A stretch of 39,798 nt of DNA from an uncultured Neomegalonema sp. (GTDB taxonomy: Bacteria > Pseudomonadota > Alphaproteobacteria > Rhodobacterales > Rhodobacteraceae). Positions within the stretch are counted from its first letter, which is position 1, and every line of letters begins with the position of its first letter. The stretch spans positions 1-39,798 of the forward strand of contig CALFFK010000089.1 of NCBI GenBank assembly GCA_937957975.1, given 5' to 3'. The translations under genes were made by a program, and so were the position numbers. Of the stretch, positions 19,852 to 28,873 are shown piece by piece. The notes under the pieces were generated by a model. That model had not been told where the DNA came from, did not search any database, and saw nothing but the letters and a program-made list of their open reading frames with translations.

Positions 19852-21098
19852 CCCCAAATTCCCTCATCGCGAATAACGCGCCCTTCCTGCGCACTTGCCA
19901 CGCAATCAGCGAGAGAGCCGAAGACGGGGAGATGACCTGTATTTCCCATCGCGTAATGGGCGAATTTCGCAGAATTCGTCATCATCACACCAGGGGTTTC
20001 GGGCAGGATCGGGGTAACGGCAATGCAGGTATCCACGACGAACTCGACGCCAAGAATCCGCAATGCCTTGTCTGCACCATCCGTTGCCAGTGCTTCAATC
20101 GTATGCCGACCAAGACAGATATAGACAGGCACGGCAAAGGCCCGGTCAGCGGCCAGACGCAGGAGCGCGCGGCATTCACCATCAGAGAAATGCGGGCTGC
20201 CAAGAGCAACGGTGTCGATGCGATCCGACTTTGCGAGGCTGAGTCTGTCGCGGGCCTCGCGCACCATGGCGGCGGTCAGGCGGATCACCTCTTCCGGTGG
20301 CTCGCCGCCCATGGCGGTCGCGGCATCGGGGGCTTCGGGGGTGATACCCGCAATATGGATCAACCCGACTGCGCCCGTGGAGGCAGCCCCGGCACAAAGA
20401 GCCTTGAGTTCATCATCGGTTGCACCGGGGGGCATCCCGTCAATCACGCACACGGTTTCCCCGGCCAGATGTCCGACCATAGCGCCAAGAACCGGAAAAA
20501 ACGCGCTGTCACGCAACAACCCTGACGGCAGATCGCTTACATCAATCAGGAGTTTTGCGCGTCGGTTCCCTGTCAGATGCAAGCCATAATACGGCGCACG
20601 CCCTGTGATCGCACAAGCGATGTCGAGGAAATCGCCATAGCGATTGGTTCGCGCACCAAGCACGGTATTGGCAAAGGCCACCGCATTCGATTCGCCCCAC
20701 GCGACCTGCTCCCCAAGGTCGGGGCGCATTCCGGCCTGATATGGCGCACAGGTCCAGCTCGGACGGCATCCCATCCGTTCATGGGCGACCATGAGGCGGT
20801 AGGCCATCTTACGGCGGTCGGGCGGCAACCGTGTCTGTTCGGGTTTAAGGAGATTCAGCGCCCCTACATTTGTGGTAGCCGGAACCCGAACCTGCGCACC
20901 GCCCTCCGCCAGTTTTTCGCAATATAAAACCCCGGAATCGCCGTGATAAAGACAGCCGTCGATATGCGAGCAGGTAATGGGTATCAGTCGCCCTGCTCCC
21001 AGCATCCGGGCGGCCTCCACAACCAATTCCATCGCCATCCGCGCCCCATCGCCGGATGCGCCGGAAAGAATTATGCGCTCTTCTTCGGTAAGATCCAT
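19848..21098 (-). CDS. Aconitase X large (catalytic) subunit, DUF521
   Basis: The 416-residue protein is the catalytic subunit of an aconitase X dehydratase, an iron-sulfur enzyme. Known members act as cis-3-hydroxy-L-proline dehydratase in bacteria or mevalonate 5-phosphate dehydratase in archaea. Family-like segments include GARMAMELVVEAARMLGA, ITCSHIDGCLYHGDSG, VPATTNVGALNL, SWTCAPYQAGMRPDLGEQVAWGES, AFANTVLGARTNRYGD and VDTCIAVTPI. The cysteines of TCAPY and DTCIA are the kind expected to bind the cluster. No hydroxyproline racemase, transporter or proline reductase gene lies nearby, so the substrate is not settled. The ribosome site is weak. Confidence 0.88.
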   Translation of the reverse strand: MDLTEEERIILSGASGDGARMAMELVVEAARMLGAGRLIPITCSHIDGCLYHGDSGVLYCEKLAEGGAQVRVPATTNVGALNLLKPEQTRLPPDRRKMAYRLMVAHERMGCRPSWTCAPYQAGMRPDLGEQVAWGESNAVAFANTVLGARTNRYGDFLDIACAITGRAPYYGLHLTGNRRAKLLIDVSDLPSGLLRDSAFFPVLGAMVGHLAGETVCVIDGMPPGATDDELKALCAGAASTGAVGLIHIAGITPEAPDAATAMGGEPPEEVIRLTAAMVREARDRLSLAKSDRIDTVALGSPHFSDGECRALLRLAADRAFAVPVYICLGRHTIEALATDGADKALRILGVEFVVDTCIAVTPILPETPGVMMTNSAKFAHYAMGNTGHLPVFGSLADCVASAQEGRVIRDEGIWG

Positions 21099-21125
21099 GA
21101 TTGGACCATGGCCGGAAAAGGATCA

Positions 21126-21590
21126 TTATGCCACGTTGTATATTTGAGCAGCGCGACTCTCGAAGGCCTTTGTGACCTGCCGCAACGCAAGCTCAAAGGC
21201 CATGCCCGCCGCGCGCTGGAGAATACGGTTGCGAAACCGGAATTCGACATCCAGACCCATGGTACATGCGCCCTCCCCTCTGGGCGTGAAGGTGTAGAGT
21301 GTGACCAGTTTCTCGAAAGGGCCGTCGATTGCGGTGACATCGACTTTTGCGATGCCATGGTCATTCGGCGGGGTAAGCAGAACGCGGGAAGTGTAGCGTT
21401 CGCGAAAGACCTTGAACGACACGACAAGGTCAGCGAGCATTTCTTCACCCTGCGGGGTCTGTTTGCGGCCCCGCACTCGTGCGCCAGTGGTCCAGGGAAG
21501 AAATTCAGGATAGCTCTCCACATCCGCGACCAGCGCATACATCTGCCCGACGGAATAGGGAAGATCGCGGTTTTCGGTATGACGGGTCAT
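21126..21590 (-). CDS. Coq10/RatA-type START-domain protein (polyketide cyclase/SRPBCC family)
   Basis: The 154-residue protein is a single START/SRPBCC domain of the Coq10 group, which binds ubiquinone and helps its delivery to or function in the respiratory chain. It has RDLPYSVGQMYALVADVESYPEFLPWTTGARV at the N-terminus, SFKVFRERYTSRVLL in the middle and the ending RNRILQRAAGMAFELALRQVTKAFESRA typical of the family. Annotation pipelines often name it RatA toxin, but no RatB-like partner is present and the ubiquinone role is more likely here. The ATG at 21590 avoids overlap with the RTX terminator hairpin. It lies 27 bases upstream of the aconitase X genes and may be co-transcribed with them. 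Confidence 0.88.
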   Translation of the reverse strand: MTRHTENRDLPYSVGQMYALVADVESYPEFLPWTTGARVRGRKQTPQGEEMLADLVVSFKVFRERYTSRVLLTPPNDHGIAKVDVTAIDGPFEKLVTLYTFTPRGEGACTMGLDVEFRFRNRILQRAAGMAFELALRQVTKAFESRAAQIYNVA

Positions 21591-21612
21591 GGTGGCGTGG
21601 CTTTCACAAGGC

Positions 21613-21646
21613 AAAGGGGCCGGAGGCGTGATGCCCCGGCCCCTTT
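21613..21646 (-). terminator. Hairpin terminator after the RTX gene
   Basis: AAAGGGGCCGG (21613-21623) and CCGGCCCCTTT (21636-21646) form a perfect 11-bp stem with a 12-base loop, downstream of the minus-strand RTX stop at 21688. The T stretch is only three bases within the stem arm, so termination could be partial. A second small stem (ACGGTT/AACCGT, 21664-21679) lies right after the stop. Confidence 0.65.
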
Positions 21647-21687
21647 GAATTTACCGCGATTGAACGGTTTCTCAACCGTCATCAACT

Positions 21688-24600
21688 TCAGAGGATGAAG
21701 TCATTGACGTCCAGATCACTGGCGAACACGCCTTGAAGCGTTACGGCACTGTCAAGATACCCTACGCTGACACCTTCGGCCCCATCAATCAGGTTCAGAT
21801 CGGATATTTCGTTCACGCCGCTTACCGCCGAGAAGTCGAGTATGTCGGTTCCTGCCGCAAAGTCAGTGACGAAGTCGATTCCACCGAAATCAACAAAGAC
21901 AAAGATGTCTGCGCCTGCGCCGCCGTCCAGCGTATCATTGCCGAAGCCTCCGATGAGAACGTCGTTACCGTCCTCGCCATACAGGTAATCATCACCGCCA
22001 TCGCCGGAGAGCCTGTCGTCGCCCCGTCCACCGCCAATATAATCGTTCGAGTCACCACCGGAGATGACGTCGTTGCCGTTCTGACCGTTGAGGCGGTCGG
22101 TGCCGGTACTGCCCGTTATCGAGTCATCATGCTGCGAACCATAGAAGCGTTCGATATTGGCGTAGGTATCGCCCGCAGCGTCGCCGCCGGTACCGCCATT
22201 GGCGGCATCGAAGCTGACACCTGCCGAGGAGGCGCGGTAATCCACGACGTCGAAGCCCGCGCCGCCATCATTGACATCCGCACCTTCACCGCCGAGCAAC
22301 GTATCATTGCCATCGCCGCCCAGCAGTCTGTCGTCGCCCCCTGCGCCATTCAGCACATCCGCATCGGCTGAACCGTTCAGCACATCACCGAAGCCGGAGC
22401 CGATGACGTTTTCGATGCTGACGAGCGTATCGCTATCGGCAGCGTTTGCACCTATGACCGTGCCAGAAGCGAAATCAACGGTGATCCCGGATTCTGCTCC
22501 GCCGTAATCAACGGTGTCATTGCCGTCGCCGCCGTCAATGCGATCAGAACCGCGTCCGGCAAGGAAACGGTCATCCCCTGCCCCGCCCGAAAGCTGATCG
22601 TTGCCATCGCCCCCGTCAATGTAGTCGTTGCCGTCACGGCCCACCAACACGTCATCGCCGTCAAAGCCATAGAGCTTGTCGTCACCAGCCGAACCGAACA
22701 GACCATCGGCCAGGCTCGTGCCAAAGACACGTTCGACATTGGTGAGACGGTCGCCTTCAGCGTCACCGCCGGAGCCTTCACCTGTCGCGAGGTCGATCTT
22801 CACGGCTCCGCTGGAAAGCGAGTAATCCACCGTATCGACATCACCGCCACCATCAATGGTGTCCGCGCCATCAGAACCACGGAAACGGTCTTCACCGGCA
22901 TCACCAGAGAGACGGTCATCCCCTGCCCCGCCGTCGAGGACATCATCGCCCTCACCGCCGGAAAGCCTGTCATTGTCTGCACCACCATAAATGGCGTCGT
23001 TACCGTCGCCACCCTGCAGGGAGTCTGAACCGTTGCCGCCATTGATGTAATCGTCATCCCCGGCACCGTCGATTCTGTCTTCGCCATCATTGCCGTAGAG
23101 TTTTTCATTGCCGCTTGCGCCAGTAATGGTGTCGTCTTCACCGGAACCAAGCACACGCTCGATGCTGGTAAAGGTATCGCCATCAGCCTCGGCACCCTCG
23201 CCTGTTCCGGTAGTGAGGTTTACGGTCACAGCACCGGATGCCTCGCGGTAATCAACGGTATCAATACCTCGGCCACCATTTATTGCATCCGCGCCGGCAT
23301 CACCGACGATGCGGTCATCACCACCACCGCCAAATGTAACGTCATCACCAGCACCACCGAGCAAAACATCATCACCAGCACCACCCCGTAACGTATCGTT
23401 GCCATCACCGCCGCCAAGAATGTCCTGACCTTGGCCACCCGACAACACGTCGTTACCGTCGAGGCCATAGAACTGTTCATCACCGGCACTGCCCGTGATT
23501 TCATCATTAAATGCGGAACCGTTGACACGCTCGATATTCCGAAGCGTGTCACCCTCGGCATAACCGCCTTCGCCCCTGCCCGATGCAAGATCGACGGAGA
23601 CGCCAGCCTGAGAGGCGGCATAAGTGGCAAGGTCGTTACCTTCGCCGCCATCAAGCAGATCAGACCCGATATCGCCATGGAGCGTATCATTGCCTTCGCC
23701 GCCATATAGTTCGTCGTCGGCAAGAATACCGAAGCCGGTTTCGGCATCTGTCAGCGTGACATTGCGCAAAATCTTGGTTTGGCCTGTAACAAAGCCGGGG
23801 CTTTCACGAATTTCGACAGTATCAACACCACCCGTGCCGGTCAGGGTGATACGCACATCCTCAAAATCCAATCCGGTCGGCGTAACCGTGTGAACAAGCT
23901 CGCCGTTGAAGTAAATACCGTAATCACCGCTGTTCAGGCCCGGATTACCGTCATTGGCGAATGCAGTTTGGAAATCGAGTTGGAGCGTCTGGCCCTCTGT
24001 CGTTTCGAAACTGTGCGAAGCATCGTCACGCAAACGATTGTTTGTATTGCCTTCTTCAAATATCGTTACGGGAGCGCGCGGGTCGCGGTTGTCGCCATAG
24101 AGGTTGTCGTCTCCTTCGCCACCGCGCACGATGTCTTCGCCCACACCGCCATAAGCGGTATCGTCACCAGCACCGGCGTCGATCACATCCGTGCCGCTTT
24201 CACCATAGAGCAAGTCGTCGCCGCCCCGACCGTCGATCTTGTCGTCGCCGCTTCGACCTGCAATGATGTCTCGTTCTTCGGAACCGGACAGGGCGTCATC
24301 ATGCGTAGAGCCATGGAGACGCTCGATGCTTGTAAGTGTATCGCCTTCAGCGTCGCCACCGGAGCCTGTGCCCGCCTCCAGATCGACCTCAACGCTCTCG
24401 CCGGACGCGCGATAGCTGGCCGTATCACGACCCTCACCGCCATCAAGTGCGTCAGCGCCTGCGCCGCCCACCAGCTCGTCGTCGCCTGACCCGCCATTCA
24501 GCGCATCGTCACCGGCATTACCGCTCAGAAGTTCATCGGCAGCACTGCCCGTGATCGTGTCATCGAAGGCAGAGCCATTGACGATCTCGACATTGGCGAT

Positions 24601-25419
24601 GCTATCGCCCTGTGCATGACCGCCAGAGCCGGTTCCTGCCGCCAGATCGACATTCACCGCGCCAAAGGACTCGCTGTAATTGAGCGTATCGCGGCCTTCA
24701 CCGCCGTCGATCACATCGGCGCCCTGACCACCGTCAAGATAGTCGTCTCCAGCGCCACCGTTGAGGACATCATCGCCGCCAAACCCATAGAGCACCTCGT
24801 CAGCGTCGCTGCCGGTCAGCTTGTCGTCATGGTAGAGTGTGCCGTAGACACGCTCGATATTGATGATGGTATCGCCTTCGGCATCGCCGCCCGAACCAAC
24901 ATTGTTCGCCAGATCAACGGTAACACCAGCAGAAGAATGGCGGTAATCAATCGTATCGAACTCGTCACCGCCGTCATGGCTGTCAGCGCCTGCACCGCCC
25001 ACGAAGAAATCGTTGCCGTCATTACCGGACAACGTGTCATTCCCTTCACCGGCGTCAAAATGATCGTCGCGGGCGTCGCCCGTCAAAACGTCATCAAACT
25101 GCAAGGGGGAATTTTCCCAGACATTTTCAAAGTAGGATGTCGGAAAGCGAAAACCCTGCGTCTCTACAGTCGAGCCCTGTTCTACCTCAAAGAACAATGT
25201 AACAGATTGATCGCTGCCAAAATCGAAATCCTCAGGACGCAGCAGTAAGAGCCCACTTTTACCGTCCACGATGTCAGTCGAGAACAAATCCTGATATTCG
25301 CCAGAAATCCTTAGAGATTGGGTCTCTGCTGTAAAGTTCAGTGTAAATGCGACCAGTTTGCCATCGTGCTCCGCCGGAGGATTACCCGCCAGATCGTATG
25401 AATCAAAGGTTTGTGCCAT
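21688..25419 (-). CDS. Large RTX calcium-binding protein, type I secretion substrate
   Basis: A 1243-residue acidic protein predicted to be secreted whole. An N-terminal segment (about 1-100) of unknown fold leads into many nonapeptides of the GGxGxDxLx type, which fold into calcium-filled beta-rolls outside the cell. Between them, a second repeat occurs eight times (starting near residues 155, 244, 332, 596, 720, 862, 968 and 1057): DTxxYxxSxxxVxVDLxxGxGxGGxAEGD followed by IERVxGSxxDD. A non-repeat insert at about 447-567, with YGIYFNGELVHTVTP, looks like a galactose-binding or jelly-roll beta-sandwich domain. The C-terminal about 75 residues resemble the serralysin C-terminal domain and end DVNDFIL, the kind of tail read by PrtD-type exporters. 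No protease or lipase catalytic domain is seen, so it is probably a surface, adhesion or matrix protein. The ATG at 25419 has a modest AAGG site. Confidence 0.9.
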   Translation of the reverse strand: MAQTFDSYDLAGNPPAEHDGKLVAFTLNFTAETQSLRISGEYQDLFSTDIVDGKSGLLLLRPEDFDFGSDQSVTLFFEVEQGSTVETQGFRFPTSYFENVWENSPLQFDDVLTGDARDDHFDAGEGNDTLSGNDGNDFFVGGAGADSHDGGDEFDTIDYRHSSAGVTVDLANNVGSGGDAEGDTIINIERVYGTLYHDDKLTGSDADEVLYGFGGDDVLNGGAGDDYLDGGQGADVIDGGEGRDTLNYSESFGAVNVDLAAGTGSGGHAQGDSIANVEIVNGSAFDDTITGSAADELLSGNAGDDALNGGSGDDELVGGAGADALDGGEGRDTASYRASGESVEVDLEAGTGSGGDAEGDTLTSIERLHGSTHDDALSGSEERDIIAGRSGDDKIDGRGGDDLLYGESGTDVIDAGAGDDTAYGGVGEDIVRGGEGDDNLYGDNRDPRAPVTIFEEGNTNNRLRDDASHSFETTEGQTLQLDFQTAFANDGNPGLNSGDYGIYFNGELVHTVTPTGLDFEDVRITLTGTGGVDTVEIRESPGFVTGQTKILRNVTLTDAETGFGILADDELYGGEGNDTLHGDIGSDLLDGGEGNDLATYAASQAGVSVDLASGRGEGGYAEGDTLRNIERVNGSAFNDEITGSAGDEQFYGLDGNDVLSGGQGQDILGGGDGNDTLRGGAGDDVLLGGAGDDVTFGGGGDDRIVGDAGADAINGGRGIDTVDYREASGAVTVNLTTGTGEGAEADGDTFTSIERVLGSGEDDTITGASGNEKLYGNDGEDRIDGAGDDDYINGGNGSDSLQGGDGNDAIYGGADNDRLSGGEGDDVLDGGAGDDRLSGDAGEDRFRGSDGADTIDGGGDVDTVDYSLSSGAVKIDLATGEGSGGDAEGDRLTNVERVFGTSLADGLFGSAGDDKLYGFDGDDVLVGRDGNDYIDGGDGNDQLSGGAGDDRFLAGRGSDRIDGGDGNDTVDYGGAESGITVDFASGTVIGANAADSDTLVSIENVIGSGFGDVLNGSADADVLNGAGGDDRLLGGDGNDTLLGGEGADVNDGGAGFDVVDYRASSAGVSFDAANGGTGGDAAGDTYANIERFYGSQHDDSITGSTGTDRLNGQNGNDVISGGDSNDYIGGGRGDDRLSGDGGDDYLYGEDGNDVLIGGFGNDTLDGGAGADIFVFVDFGGIDFVTDFAAGTDILDFSAVSGVNEISDLNLIDGAEGVSVGYLDSAVTLQGVFASDLDVNDFIL

Positions 25420-25440
25420 TCTGTCCCGCCTTGTCGTGCC

Positions 25441-25560
25441 CTCTGCCCCCGCAGAGATTGCGTTTCTCAAGGCACAAGATCGCAACAATAAGTTATAAAT
25501 GACTAAACATAAAATTTTATGATTTTTGATTTGGTGAATAAATTATTCAAATTAATTTAG
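25441..25560 (-). promoter_or_regulatory. AT-rich upstream region and leader hairpin of the RTX gene
   Basis: The 305-base gap between the RTX start and the sufS stop (25420-25724) holds no gene. Near the RTX start is a perfect 6-bp GC hairpin (CTCTGC 25441-25446, GCAGAG 25451-25456). Further upstream is an AT-rich tract with a perfect palindrome CATAAAATTTTATG (25508-25521) and GAATAA-A-TTATTC (25536-25548), which are operator-like. The promoter must lie here but no clear -35/-10 pair is evident. At 25611-25641 an imperfect inverted repeat follows sufS without a T run. Confidence 0.45.
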
Positions 25561-25724
25561 TTAAACTGAACTATACAATACACAATGTCCCAAATAATTA
25601 CTTTACACCGCCTCGGTTTTGATTGTTGCTTCAAACCGGGGATTTGGAGTGGCCGTACGGACCCGCAGGCACATAAAATTCGCAGAAAATTACTACGGGT
25701 ATTTGCCAAAACCCATGAACAATG

Positions 25725-26945
25725 TCAGGCAAAAAGTGCGTGCGCTTTATCAAGTGAAGTGACCAGAGCATCCACTTCTTCTGTCGAATTATACATGCCA
25801 AAGGAGGCCCGACAGGTCGCCGTAACGCCTAGATGCTCCATGAGGGGCTGGCAACAATGATGCCCCGCCCGCACAGCCACGCCATAGCGATCAAGAACTG
25901 TGGAAATATCGTGTGCGTGCGCGCCTTCCATCGTGAAAGAGAAGATTGCGCCTTTTGTGGCCGATTGCCCCTGCACTGATAACCAGTTCAGACCGCCCAG
26001 TTGATCCCGCGCATAATCGCGCAGGGAGTGTTCATGGGCGGCGATGGCGTCCATTCCGACATCCTGCATATAGCGCAAGGCCGCCGCCAATCCGATGACC
26101 TGCACAATAGGGGGAGTACCTGCTTCGAATTTATGAGGCGGATCATTATAGGTAACGACCTCCTTGGCGACCGTGCGGATCATATCGCCACCACCATGCC
26201 ACGGGCGCATCTCTGCCTGACGTTCCCGCCGGGCATAAAGAACGCCAACACCGGAAGGGCCGTAAAGCTTATGACCTGTGATGCAGTAGAAGTCGCACCC
26301 GATCTCCGCGACGTTTACCGGCATATGGACAGCGGCCTGTGAACCATCGATCATGACGACAGCACCGGCAGCATGGGCAATTTCAGTGATATGCTTCACA
26401 TCGACCACGGTTCCAAGAACATTGGACATCTGGGTGATGGCCACGATCTTCGTGCGCGACGTCATGGCGGCTTCGATGACCTCCGGTGACAGATCGCCAT
26501 TCACATCGGGATCGACCCAAACCAGCTTTGCGCCATGCCGTTCGCGCAGGAAGTGCCACGGAATAATGTTGGCGTGATGCTCCATGGTCGAAAGGATAAT
26601 CTCGTCTCCGGCCTTGATACGCGGCTCAGCCCAGGCATAGGCCACAAGGTTGATGCTCTCGGTCGAGCCGCGCGTGAAGACGATTTCTTCTTCGTGTTCC
26701 GCGCCCAGAAAATTCTGAACGACCCCCCGCGCCGCCTCGTAATTCTCGGTGGCGAGGTTTGAAAGGTAATGCAGGCCACGATGGACGTTGGCGTATTCGC
26801 TTTCATAGGTACGGGTGATCGTATCAATAACCGGGCGCGGCTTTTGTGCGCTCGCCCCGTTATCGAGATAGACCAGCGGCTTGCCATGAACAGTCAGGCC
26901 AGTGGCCGGAAAATCAGCGCGGATTGCATCAATGTCATAGCTCAT
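25725..26945 (-). CDS. sufS: Cysteine desulfurase SufS
   Basis: The 406-residue PLP enzyme takes sulfur from cysteine as a persulfide for iron-sulfur cluster assembly. The PLP lysine is K226 in ITGHKLYGPSGVGVLY, and the catalytic cysteine is C364 in VRAGHHCCQPLMEHLG, which is the group II (SufS) form of the site. MEHHANIIPW and the RGSTESIN motif are also typical. It is the last gene of the suf operon (promoter near 34280). A second, group I-like desulfurase begins the same operon at 33692. No SufE or SufU sulfur acceptor gene is in the window. Confidence 0.96.
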   Translation of the reverse strand: MSYDIDAIRADFPATGLTVHGKPLVYLDNGASAQKPRPVIDTITRTYESEYANVHRGLHYLSNLATENYEAARGVVQNFLGAEHEEEIVFTRGSTESINLVAYAWAEPRIKAGDEIILSTMEHHANIIPWHFLRERHGAKLVWVDPDVNGDLSPEVIEAAMTSRTKIVAITQMSNVLGTVVDVKHITEIAHAAGAVVMIDGSQAAVHMPVNVAEIGCDFYCITGHKLYGPSGVGVLYARRERQAEMRPWHGGGDMIRTVAKEVVTYNDPPHKFEAGTPPIVQVIGLAAALRYMQDVGMDAIAAHEHSLRDYARDQLGGLNWLSVQGQSATKGAIFSFTMEGAHAHDISTVLDRYGVAVRAGHHCCQPLMEHLGVTATCRASFGMYNSTEEVDALVTSLDKAHALFA

Positions 26946-26960
26946 GGGTTCGCCCGCCTC

Positions 26961-27035
26961 TTATTGAATGAACTCGGTCGGCTTTTTCGACATGGAGCCG
27001 TAACAGCAGGCAACCCCATACGGATAGGGACTCAC
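26961..27035 (-). CDS. Possible 24-codon ORF between the YIP1-like gene and sufS
   Basis: A GTG-started frame of 24 codons fills most of the 93-base gap between the YIP1-like gene and sufS. The product would be MSPYPYGVACCYGSM followed by a short basic-polar end, with two adjacent cysteines. There is no convincing ribosome site, and an open frame of this length is easily due to chance. It is listed only because the gap in an otherwise tightly packed operon is unexplained. Confidence 0.2.
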   Translation of the reverse strand: MSPYPYGVACCYGSMSKKPTEFIQ

Positions 27036-27038
27036 CGT

Positions 27039-27611
27039 CTATACGGGCACAGGGATGATGCTGGTCAGCACAAAGCTGAAGACCATTAACAGACCAATCA
27101 TCGCCCCACACACGCGCGCAGTGCTTTGAAACCCGTGGGTCTCGGCAATGTAGGCCGCCAGCAAAACCATCGTCAGGATTGCTGCGCCAAACAGGAACAA
27201 TGTCGCCAAAGGCGATTCCACATTCTGGATCGCCACCATCATTATGACCGGCAAAGGCGCAGTAACAAGCGCCCACCATGCCACAAGCGTGCGATCCGCG
27301 TCCTGATCGCCCACTCCCCCTGCCGCGCGAGCGATGAATCCGATGATCCGGGCCAGAACGTAATACTGGAACAGCCCGGTCATAATTGTTGCGAGATACT
27401 GGACTATAATCGGCTGTGGCCCCGATTCCTCGCCGCGATCACCAAGCAACGCAAAACCGAGCGCGCCGACAGCGATGCCAATACCCACCATAAGCAACCG
27501 TTCGCTCTCGTCAGGGCGGAGGGCGAGAACACGCGCCATCGACTGTCGCGGGGCGCTATAGCCTTCCGCAACCATCACACCAAGGGGCAGAGAAGAGTTA
27601 TCCTGCGTCAC
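27039..27611 (-). CDS. YIP1-family membrane protein of the suf operon
   Basis: The 190-residue integral membrane protein resembles the YIP1 family, with five hydrophobic segments (about residues 42-57, 70-92, 110-127, 135-155 and 166-188). Its GTG start overlaps the end of sufD by 14 bases, so translation is coupled. A YIP1-like gene between sufD and sufS is a recurring arrangement in Rhodobacterales-like genomes. Its function is unknown; the position suggests a link to cluster assembly or to its membrane targets, but this is inference. Confidence 0.8.
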   Translation of the reverse strand: MTQDNSSLPLGVMVAEGYSAPRQSMARVLALRPDESERLLMVGIGIAVGALGFALLGDRGEESGPQPIIVQYLATIMTGLFQYYVLARIIGFIARAAGGVGDQDADRTLVAWWALVTAPLPVIMMVAIQNVESPLATLFLFGAAILTMVLLAAYIAETHGFQSTARVCGAMIGLLMVFSFVLTSIIPVPV

Positions 27612-28863
27612 GCGCGCTCATCCAATTGTCAGTAGTGGCACGCATCAGGTCTTGCAGGGCTTCGTCTGCAATCTCCAAAATCGCCTCATCAATGAACGCT
27701 GCAACCAGCAAAGCCTCGGCCTCACGTTCCGTACACCCGCGCGAGCGAAGGTAGAATTTCGCATCTTCATCCAGCGCACCCGTTGTTGATCCATGCGAGC
27801 AGATCACATCATCGGCGTAGATCTCGAGTTCAGGTTTGGCGTTGAACTCCGTACTTTCCGACAGCAGAACGGCTTGGCTGATTTGATAGCCATCGGTCTT
27901 CTGTGCGCCTTGTTTGACGAAGATTTTGCCCTGGAACACGGACTTTGCGTTACCGTCCAGAACCGACTTGATGACCTGTCGGCTTTCGCAATGTTCGGCT
28001 TCGTGGCTGAGATAGACGGTGTTGTCGATCAGGGTATCGTCCATTCCCATCACCCCCGCCGCCACATGGCCCGAACCGTTATCACCCGCCATGGTTACGA
28101 TAGTCTCGTTGCGGATGAGGGCCGCATCGGCGCATAGGGTGAAACTCTTGAGCGACGCAGCCGCGCCAACCTTCACATAAAGGGCGGTGAACTGCTTGTC
28201 GGCCACTTCAGTCTGGGCGCGCAGGTGGTTGAGTGTGGCATCATCCTCGATGACGATCTCGGCTCCGGTGGTCAATGCGCCTGCACCCGATTCCAGAACC
28301 GTAACCGATGCGCCCTTGCCGATCAGCATTTCCAACCGCAGATGCGACGCAACTGCGCCCTCATAGCGCAGGTGGATCGGTTTATCGAGAGCAACGCCAT
28401 CGGGGATGCGGATCGCAAGCCCATCAGTGAACAGGGCCAGATTCAGATCTGCGAAGGGGCGCTCCACCTGAAACATCGCGCCGGGGATGTCACGGTTCTG
28501 AAGGGTGTTGAAGACACCCTGCATCCATGGTGCACCCTCTGCCCCCGCGACATCGGCCACAGCCGACAGGGCCGCATGGTCGGAGCGGGACATATCGATC
28601 CGGCCATCTACGAAGACCAGACGATACGCATCCACATCGGCAAAGGCATCACCGCTCGCGCGTTCTACGGTGGCGTTGTCAGGGGAAAGTCCGCGAACGG
28701 GGGTGTATTTCCAATATTCCTGACGCCGGGTTGGCATTCCATGCGCTTCAAACCGGGCAAAAGCGCCCGCGCGGGCCGTTGCGCCCATCGACGCGGCTTC
28801 ATCATTGGCGGTGAAGGCGTCAAACGCCTTGCGCCACGGGGTCATCGTGTTCACTGCATCCAT
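27598..28863 (-). CDS. sufD: Fe-S cluster assembly scaffold subunit SufD
   Basis: The 421-residue SufD partners SufB and the SufC ATPase in the SufBC2D scaffold, where new clusters are built. The protein is a right-handed beta-helix flanked by helices. The conserved C-terminal region EIYADDVICSHGSTTGALDEDAKFYLRSRG contains the functional histidine in CSHG, and TEREAEALLVAAFIDE follows. The ATG at 28863 has AGGA eight bases upstream and lies 10 bases after the sufC stop. An in-frame longer version would start inside sufC and is not favoured. Confidence 0.95.
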   Translation of the reverse strand: MDAVNTMTPWRKAFDAFTANDEAASMGATARAGAFARFEAHGMPTRRQEYWKYTPVRGLSPDNATVERASGDAFADVDAYRLVFVDGRIDMSRSDHAALSAVADVAGAEGAPWMQGVFNTLQNRDIPGAMFQVERPFADLNLALFTDGLAIRIPDGVALDKPIHLRYEGAVASHLRLEMLIGKGASVTVLESGAGALTTGAEIVIEDDATLNHLRAQTEVADKQFTALYVKVGAAASLKSFTLCADAALIRNETIVTMAGDNGSGHVAAGVMGMDDTLIDNTVYLSHEAEHCESRQVIKSVLDGNAKSVFQGKIFVKQGAQKTDGYQISQAVLLSESTEFNAKPELEIYADDVICSHGSTTGALDEDAKFYLRSRGCTEREAEALLVAAFIDEAILEIADEALQDLMRATTDNWMSARDAG

Positions 28864-28873
28864 GATCGGTTCC

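Noticed and set aside
21126-21590. RatA ribosome-association toxin
   Set aside because: The protein is a Coq10-type START domain; without a RatB partner the toxin label is not supported.
21700-24960. Periodic DNA repeats that could be mistaken for a CRISPR or satellite array
   Set aside because: The periodicity is that of coding nonapeptide and 88-residue units in an intact frame; there are no identical direct repeats with unique spacers.
21733-25248. Long open frames on the plus strand across the RTX gene (for example 21733-22371 and 24616-25248)
   Set aside because: They arise from the biased Gly/Asp codons of the RTX repeats read in antisense, give low-complexity proteins with no ribosome sites, and match no family.
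25611-25641. Terminator after sufS
   Set aside because: The inverted repeat CCTCGGTTT/AAACCGGGG has a wobble, a 13-base loop and no T run on the minus strand.
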